From positions 37,739,378 through 37,803,377 of the forward strand of contig NC_073746.1 of the NCBI RefSeq assembly GCF_029784135.1: DNA of 64,000 bases. Direction: 5' to 3'. Below the pieces are notes generated by a model. That model was given only the letters and a program-made list of their open reading frames with translations. It was not told where the DNA came from and ran no database searches. Position numbers and translations under genes: made by a program. Positions 57,985 to 64,000 of this stretch are shown one piece after another (position 1 is the first letter of the stretch; every line of letters begins with the position of its first letter). Source of the stretch: Toxorhynchites rutilus septentrionalis. Taxonomy: Eukaryota > Arthropoda > Insecta > Diptera > Culicidae.

Positions 57985-58585
57985 AGCATTACAAGCGAGC
58001 ATCCAGACCGAAGTACTGCAGGAAGTTCCGGAGAGGTGCGAAAAGCTGCGCCGTAAGCACTTTATGCCGGGTGTCATTATCGTTATCGACGACGGGAATA
58101 ACTTTACGTTCTCGGATAGTTCGAAACGCTGGGTACACTACACTCGATAAGGTTAGATATGCCCAATGTTACGAAGTGGGCGGTTATTTCGACCACTGGC
58201 ATATCTAACCTTTACGTACAGACCACCATACCCCTACGCGGTCAATACGGAATTCTACACGAAGAACTGTTTGCCGAAAATGGTAGCTTTTGTGAAAAAG
58301 CACCATAAGGATGAAGATATTGTGTTCTGGTCGGACCTAGTTTAGTGCCATTGCGTAAATACCACTCTGGATTGTTTGACCGCCCGTAACACAATCCGCC
58401 AAATGTACCCCAGGCGCGGCCAATCGAGTCGTATACTGTGCCAGTCAGTGTACGAAAATGTTTGGGAAGTCTGCACAGCTCAACAATCCCGTATCATCAG
58501 ACGGGCCGAAAATTTCCCACAAGGTGGTCCAGACCATGATGGCGAGAGTTCCGGAAATCTTGAGGAAGATTGAAGATAATTGTTT
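57985..58585 (+). pseudogene. Tc1-like (mosquito type) transposase, degraded
   Basis: Pieces: EVPERCEKLRRKHFMPGVII then IDDGNNFTFSD (first catalytic region, MDDETY changed to IDDGNN), AVNTEFYTKNCLPKMVAFVK then KHHKDEDIVFWSDL (second region), CLTARNTIRQMYP and VYENVWEVCTAQQSR (third region, weak), and ILRKIEDN at the end. Many stops. Same family as 35775-36200 and probably 45000-45300. Confidence 0.75.
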
Positions 58586-58589
58586 CACA

Positions 58590-59487
58590 CTTCAAACGCA
58601 CATTGTATGGACTTGTGAAAATGCAATAAAGAAATGAATTAAAAAATTATAGGAGGTTGTGTTAAAGACACGACCGCATTGTTGACGTAGAACGAAGCTG
58701 TAATTTAATTCAAGTCGCTTGTTTATAACTATGAATATTATTTGATAATGCTCCGAAAATTTTGAAATAACCATTCTACCAGTTTGGTCGCCCTGAAATG
58801 TTTTTTTTATTGTAGAAATCATGATAATTGTTTGATGATTCATTCTTGTGCTCGCAGAACAACGCATGCTAGAGATAAGCGCAGCTGTCATCCTTAGTGG
58901 AGAAAGTTTTGCTACTGGCAAGCGAAACCAAATCACATACAAAATTTTAGAACGACATTTACGTTCTTGTTGACTAAATAAACGAAATGAACTCTATCTG
59001 TTAATCACAATAACCTCGAAAAGTGTAGCACTGCTTCATAATGATCAAGATTAGCGCAAATGCAATACTAGTTGAAAGCAGTTTTGCGACTGGCACGCGA
59101 GCCCAAATAAATTAATAACCTAATATAACTTATTGTATAACTTTGTATTCCCCAAATATTTTTTTGTTGCACAACATTAACATCTGCTTCACAATAGTGT
59201 CAGTTCAATGCATCGATGCAGAAAACAAACAATGTTAACTGCTTGGAAAAAGGCTGAATATTTGCCTCAGCAGAGATTCGTTACCAATACAGCATTCGAT
59301 CCCTCGCCGTCCAGCTCGTCCAGCAACGATGTTGTTCAGTCTATTTCCGCACGAAGAATGAAAGTTTGCCTCAGCGAAATCCACTGTTTATACTCTAGGC
59401 AAATATTCCCCTTCGTTTTTCTTCTTTTCCTTTGTTCACGGAAATTTTACAACTTACGATTTCCCCTTTGTTGCTCGTTATTGACAG
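58590..59487. other. No gene seen
   Basis: A 118-codon frame at 59208 has no family match and overlaps the 59488 repeat, so it is not called. Confidence 0.4.
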
Positions 59488-59757
59488 CTCTGTTCGGAAA
59501 GCACACAAATGGGCAGAACAAATGTATGAGGAAATGGGAATGCTTCCAATTTTCATTAATTTAAACCTTATACAGACAATGGGATTGTAATGTATAGCAT
59601 ATCAAACAAATCTTATAGAATTTCCGATTCGTTTGGTATGTAAATCGCCAAAATCCGTTCGCGGCAAAAATAGTTATTAAAGCTAACTTTATTTCATAAG
59701 AACGTGACCTGTTTTCTGATTTGGCACCCTTAATGAAAGACGTAGTTCTTCGTCAAA
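59488..59757 (+). repeat. 270 bp repeat, copy 2
   Basis: Pair of 56006-56280 in the same orientation; ends GACGTAGTTCTTCGTC. Confidence 0.7.
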
Positions 59758-59977
59758 CTTTCGTCACACGTTTGTTCATTTAGTCCCGCTACTTATGGCT
59801 CACCCGCTAGAGTTTGGAACGATACAGGTTACATAATTTATGTTCAGGTGTTCAGAATTTCCATTTTTCGACAAATACAGAATAATGTTTATACAGCCAC
59901 ATCGTCATCGAAAATTCCACGTGGTTAAATGAAGACGGCGCCATAAATCTTCAAATGGCATCCTTGTATTTGTCTAA

Positions 59978-62515
59978 AGCCGGGTTCAGACGGTGCGAGT
60001 AAGCATATGATTCGGTCTAGTCAGTTACTGCAGTGCAGCTACTCACACCGTGTGAACACATCATGCCAGCTAGTGTCATATGTGTTCCGGCGTGCGAGCT
60101 AGTTCAAAGTTTTTTGAATTTACTTGCACTCGCATCCCGCAAAACGCCAAAAACCGAATTTAGCGTTCGAATCAGGGATGCCAAATGTAAAGAAATGTCT
60201 CTATTTTTAAGATATTTGAAAATATGCGAAGATATTTATAGACTTGAGAATTATTGAAAAAACAAATAAAACCCTCATAGTTTCTAAACGAAATCGTTGT
60301 TATTTCGTTTTGCACGCTTTCTTTTTGAGATAGTTTTCTTGAGAATCTCTAATACAGAATCATTATCAGGCACAATTTTCATTCAAAATTCACTCACAAC
60401 TTGCAAAAAAGTATTGAATACATATTTAATGTAAAAAAGTACATTTTCATTCATTATTTTGATTTTTGACGCGTATTTATTCCACGAAGGTACACGAAGC
60501 TGCTGGCAAGGCGAAATAAATAAAATTTTAAAAAATCTTTTAGACTGCCATTTATAGCATCACACACTTCCGGAATTACCATAGCTATGGATGCTTTCGA
60601 GATTCTTAAAAATATCGACAACAATCTGAACGATATTCCAGAAGAAAGGTACATCAATGTCATTTCTCAAGATGGGTCTATGGTACTAGGTGAGGCCGTT
60701 TCGTCACTATGTTGGTTAAGGGAGCGGTATATGAAAACAGTACGGAAGAAGGCAGAAGGGGAATTATTTGCTTGTAGCGTGAAAGAGACAGACTGATCAG
60801 GAGCGAGCTTCGGCACTAGCGTATTGTGTTTTGGTTAAAAAACAAAAAACAGTAGACTTCCAAGATGGCTGAAGAGTGGTTTTAGCAAGTTGGCCCACCT
60901 TAGGATATACTTCTACGCGCCTTGGTCATTTCTAATTTCACTCTTACAGGTACAGCATCCCGAGATGGGAAATGTAAGGTGGGAAGATTTTCAAATCTGT
61001 GACGTCACAGATTTTGTTTATGAGTGTTACTTTTCTTATAACAGTCCACTACATAGGAAAAGTATTGATATGAAAAGTAAAAATAATCAGATGAAATGAA
61101 CGAACTATTTTTTTTCATTTAAACAATGCTTTTATTTATTTGTTTATCCTTTTTGTCTATTTTAGGCTTATTAGCATTTGAGCTGTAACAGAGCCGAATT
61201 TTAATCGTGTACATGTCACATGTTTGTCATATCTATAATTAGCACATTACACAGTTGCCATTTTTCGGCGTTAGAGTATTCCCTTCTATACCATTGCATA
61301 TGGTACACATTTACATAGTAGCCATTTAGGCATAAGAGTTTTCCTTCTGTTCTTCCATTATCCAGTTAGACCGGACAGCGGAGACAGTTGATTGATCATT
61401 GATGAGTTATTTATAGAACAGCAACTCGAGGTGTCTTGCAGATCAGAGCAGTTGTATGGATGAATCGATCTTATTTCGACCGTGGATAGATCTCCACCGC
61501 TGATGATTGTTGCGTGGACGTAGTTATTCTGTAACAACACAAAGATGGCCAATGGGGGCCTTGAGTATTGAGCTCACGATCGATCGCTTACTAAGCGAAC
61601 GCGCAACCAATGTAGCTACGGAGACACCCCACTGTTTATTTTTAGATGATAAATGTAATGCGAAAAATATTTATTGGAAATACGTTGTTATTTTCTATGT
61701 CCTTTTTCGACGTTATTCGTTGATTCATTCAATTCTGTATTATTTGAGTAACTGAACTGACTGTTATGCCTTGTATGTGAACTTCCTATTTTCCTGGCTA
61801 CTAATACAATCAAAGTTTAACACAACCAAAACCCGTGAATCTTCCCACCTTCTATTCTTCATCTCGACAGCATCCCTCATGAGTGTATCTTGGCGTTGTA
61901 TTTGTGGAGCAATTAAATCCAACAGTTTTTCCAATTGTTCAGGTGTTATTCTCAACACTGCTTTGTAATCTCGGGGATCCTCATCGTAGAGTTCCTTCAA
62001 TATTGTATTTGTTGCTCCTTTTCTTTGCATCCAATTCCTGGGCTGGATACTTTTTTCTTTCTGTTTTTTCGGATAGTAATTTCAGTTCAAAGAAATTCAG
62101 CACAAAGTATGTTTTTTTAAACACGATCAGCTTGTGTTTCGCTATAAAATTGTGTAATGATACATTCAACTGAAAATCTAAGATGAAAACTTCCCTTAGA
62201 GGCGAATGAACTGCAAAGTTTAAAGCCTCTTAAAAACAAAGAAAGAAGAAAGAAAACTTCCAATAAAGAAGTAGATTTCGGATCAATCATCTGACAAATT
62301 CGGACCTGATTGCTGTTCTGACTATTTGATGGACATTTGAAAAATCGCCTGGCATCCCTGGTAAACCCGTGCCGCAGTATCTAGTTTCTCGCCAGCAGCT
62401 CACACCGTGTGAACGGATTAGGCGAGTCAACCAATTGTCAAGCGAGTCCATCGGGTCAGTAGCTGCTCATTGACAAGTCAGCTACTAGCAACGTATAAAT
62501 GGGTCTTAAACCTCC
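59978..62515. mobile_element. Harbinger-type element remnant (tentative borders)
   Basis: Encloses a Harbinger transposase N-terminus. Near the two ends are GCAGCTACTCACACCGTGTG and, inverted, CAGCAGCTCACACCGTGTG, but the outermost bases (GGGTTCAGACGGTGC and AGACCCATTTATACG) match only loosely. Also contains the 22 bp CRE palindrome (60993-61014) and a 69-codon frame at 60587 of no known family. Confidence 0.35.
61850..62060 (-). pseudogene. PIF/Harbinger transposase, N-terminus
   Basis: Minus strand: NWMQRKGATNTILKELYDED, then PRDYKAVLRITPEQLEKLLD and LIAPQIQRQDTLMRDAV. This is the N-terminal region of Harbinger (HARBI1-like) transposases, before the DDE domain. It breaks off at DAVEMKN. 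Related DNA without this frame is at 14835-15465. Confidence 0.75.
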
Positions 62516-63215
62516 AACTGCAATGCGTGGCGCGAACATTTTTACTTGCTAGAAAGATTAGCCATCGTCGCATGCAGCATGCACGAGGAAGCAAATTCGT
62601 GTCCCCATTAAATAATTTGGGTCTTATTTAGGAAAAGGACAAAACATCATGTGCGTGTCATATATTGGGAAAATTGTCAATGACCATGATTACAGATAAC
62701 GATTTACCACATGTACTTTAATAATGGAATAGGGTTGTCAAACAAATATTTGAACCTTGAAGCAAATTGAGAAGAAATCTAACTCGATCGTTGCATTTTC
62801 TAGTAGAGAATGTCGTTTAATGACTATTTTTTGATCTTGTTTTCGCGGTTTAGCGGTCCGAGGACAGATCACGAAATGCGAATGCAGCTGTCCGCTCCTG
62901 TGCTCGTTAAGTAAGAGAAAGCAAGCTTACACCTTCGAATAGCCAAAATATACGATGGATAAAGATATGAACAAAACAAAACTCCGTATCACACAGAAGG
63001 AAATACATAGTAGTGACGGCAGGATTTGCTACGTGTGTACGTAATGGCGCAAATTCAAAAACACGGACTGTGTATTGGTTGTGTTCATTTTCATCACCTT
63101 TGCTAGAGGGACCGGTAAAACAGAAATATTAGACGCGGGACGACAATTTAGCGGGCACAGTCAGTTGTCGGTTGGCATTCGTTGCGAAAGTTTAGTGCCG
63201 GAAGGATCCTATCGT
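62516..63215. other. No gene; possible upstream region
   Basis: No frame. Likely the upstream region of the putative promoter at 63.2 kb. Confidence 0.35.
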
Positions 63216-63351
63216 CGGAATTTCGGCGTCAGTCTTTCCTATTTAACGGTATACAGCTAGTGTGTGGTTGAATTGAGCTGTTACGAAAGTATACTTGTTC
63301 ACGGAATTCGCATTGTTTCAACAGTTTTGGGATTGTTTTCCATTCAATAGG
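63205..63351 (+). promoter_or_regulatory. Possible core promoter and non-coding first exon
   Basis: CGGCGTCAGTCTTTCC at about 63223-63238 contains an arthropod initiator (TCAGT). About 120 bases on, AATAGGTAAGTGTGCG at 63347 is a strong splice donor followed by GT-rich sequence. No ATG frame lies between. The gene would continue beyond the window on the plus strand. Confidence 0.3.
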
Positions 63352-64000
63352 TAAGTGTGCGTGTGTGGGATTTGTAACAGAAGCTAAGTGTTTATGGTAC
63401 CATGTGTCCAAGTGGATGATTTAAAGCTTTAATCCTCTTATCTTATAAATTGTGCATGTATCTGCAATTACCTACGATAACACTGTATGTTATGAGTGTT
63501 TTCCGAACGTTGCGAGCAAAACATATTGGTTCTACGAACATTGTGTGCTCACGTTCGACCAAATTCCGGAAATGTAAATTGTTCATTACACACAAAAAGA
63601 GGTTCACTGTTTGGCCACATATGATTTTCACCCACAATTGAATTGTCGAATTTAATAGGTTTGCTTTTTCAGTACATTTGTGATGGGTAATGACATTATT
63701 GACACTGGTTCGAGATGTGGTGTTGAGAAACGCGTTCCGACCCTGGTTGAAGTGTTAATTTTATCTGAATACAATGCCGTTTTTACTCATGTTCCGAACA
63801 GTCTCAAATCCCGAACTTTTTATTTTGAAATGTAAATTTACAGAACAGATACAGCCTATAATTTATAATAATAAGTATTTGCAAAAAGTGACAGTCAAAG
63901 CCCTTAGTAAAATGTATTTGTTAGAAGATTCCGTAAAAAACAAGCATCTTAAGTTTTTCAAATTTTGTAGTTGTTTTCTCTGTTTGGTTTGCTGTCTCCA
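63352..64000. other. No gene; presumed intron or intergenic
   Basis: AT-rich to the window edge; no frame of note. Confidence 0.35.

Noticed and set aside
59208..59564. 118-residue frame on the plus strand
   Set aside because: Runs into the 270 bp dispersed repeat at 59488 and matches no family.

Overview
AT-rich eukaryotic (insect) chromosomal DNA. ZAD-type C2H2 zinc-finger genes, tRNA-derived SINEs, mosquito-type Tc1/mariner relics and a very heavy load of short inverted-repeat elements point to a culicine mosquito (Aedes or a relative). The species is an inference from repeat and gene types, not something the sequence proves. No bacterial features, CRISPR array, rRNA gene or functional tRNA gene was found.

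Only three protein genes look intact, all on the minus strand. (1) A ZAD zinc-finger gene, 945-6969, assembled here from three exons. The junction of exons 2 and 3 rebuilds a zinc finger, so two blocks that look like separate genes are probably one gene encoding about 1117 residues. (2) A related ZAD gene, 28798-31529, two exons and about 514 residues. Both genes carry two ZAD domains in tandem, and both split the first ZAD with a phase-0 intron at the same place. (3) An intronless 565-residue secreted, Gly/Pro/Ala-rich protein at 41312-43009. It has a signal peptide, PGGFGQ repeats, a Gly/Ala hydrophobic segment, N-glycosylation sites and a GPI-like tail, a layout reminiscent of prion/Shadoo proteins. 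A possible promoter and non-coding first exon of a fourth gene lie near 63.2 kb.

Layout: 1-7 kb holds a transposase tail and ZAD gene 1, whose large intron contains a SINE and a P-element-like THAP element. 7-28 kb is a nest of transposons: a 3.4 kb composite element inside a minisatellite, two chimeric histone H2A pseudogenes that keep their histone stem-loops, an array of GTAC-rich palindromic units cut by a 2.7 kb hAT-like element, and mariner/Tc1 relics. 28.8-31.5 kb is ZAD gene 2. 32-41 kb holds nested inverted-repeat elements, an LTR-like segment and a Myb/SANT pseudogene. 41-43 kb is the secreted-protein gene. 43-58.6 kb holds more mariner/Tc1 pieces, three copies of a TTAA-flanked piggyBac-like element (the first is at 18.4 kb), a Tigger element with intact ends, a 697 bp tandem duplication and a jockey reverse-transcriptase relic. 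58.6-64 kb carries a Harbinger transposase remnant and the possible promoter.

Many elements could be delimited to the base because their target-site duplications are visible (8 bp for hAT- and P-like, TTAA for piggyBac-like, TA for mariner/Tigger-like). This gives a relative order of insertions. All joins and families were read by eye; no alignment or database search was run.
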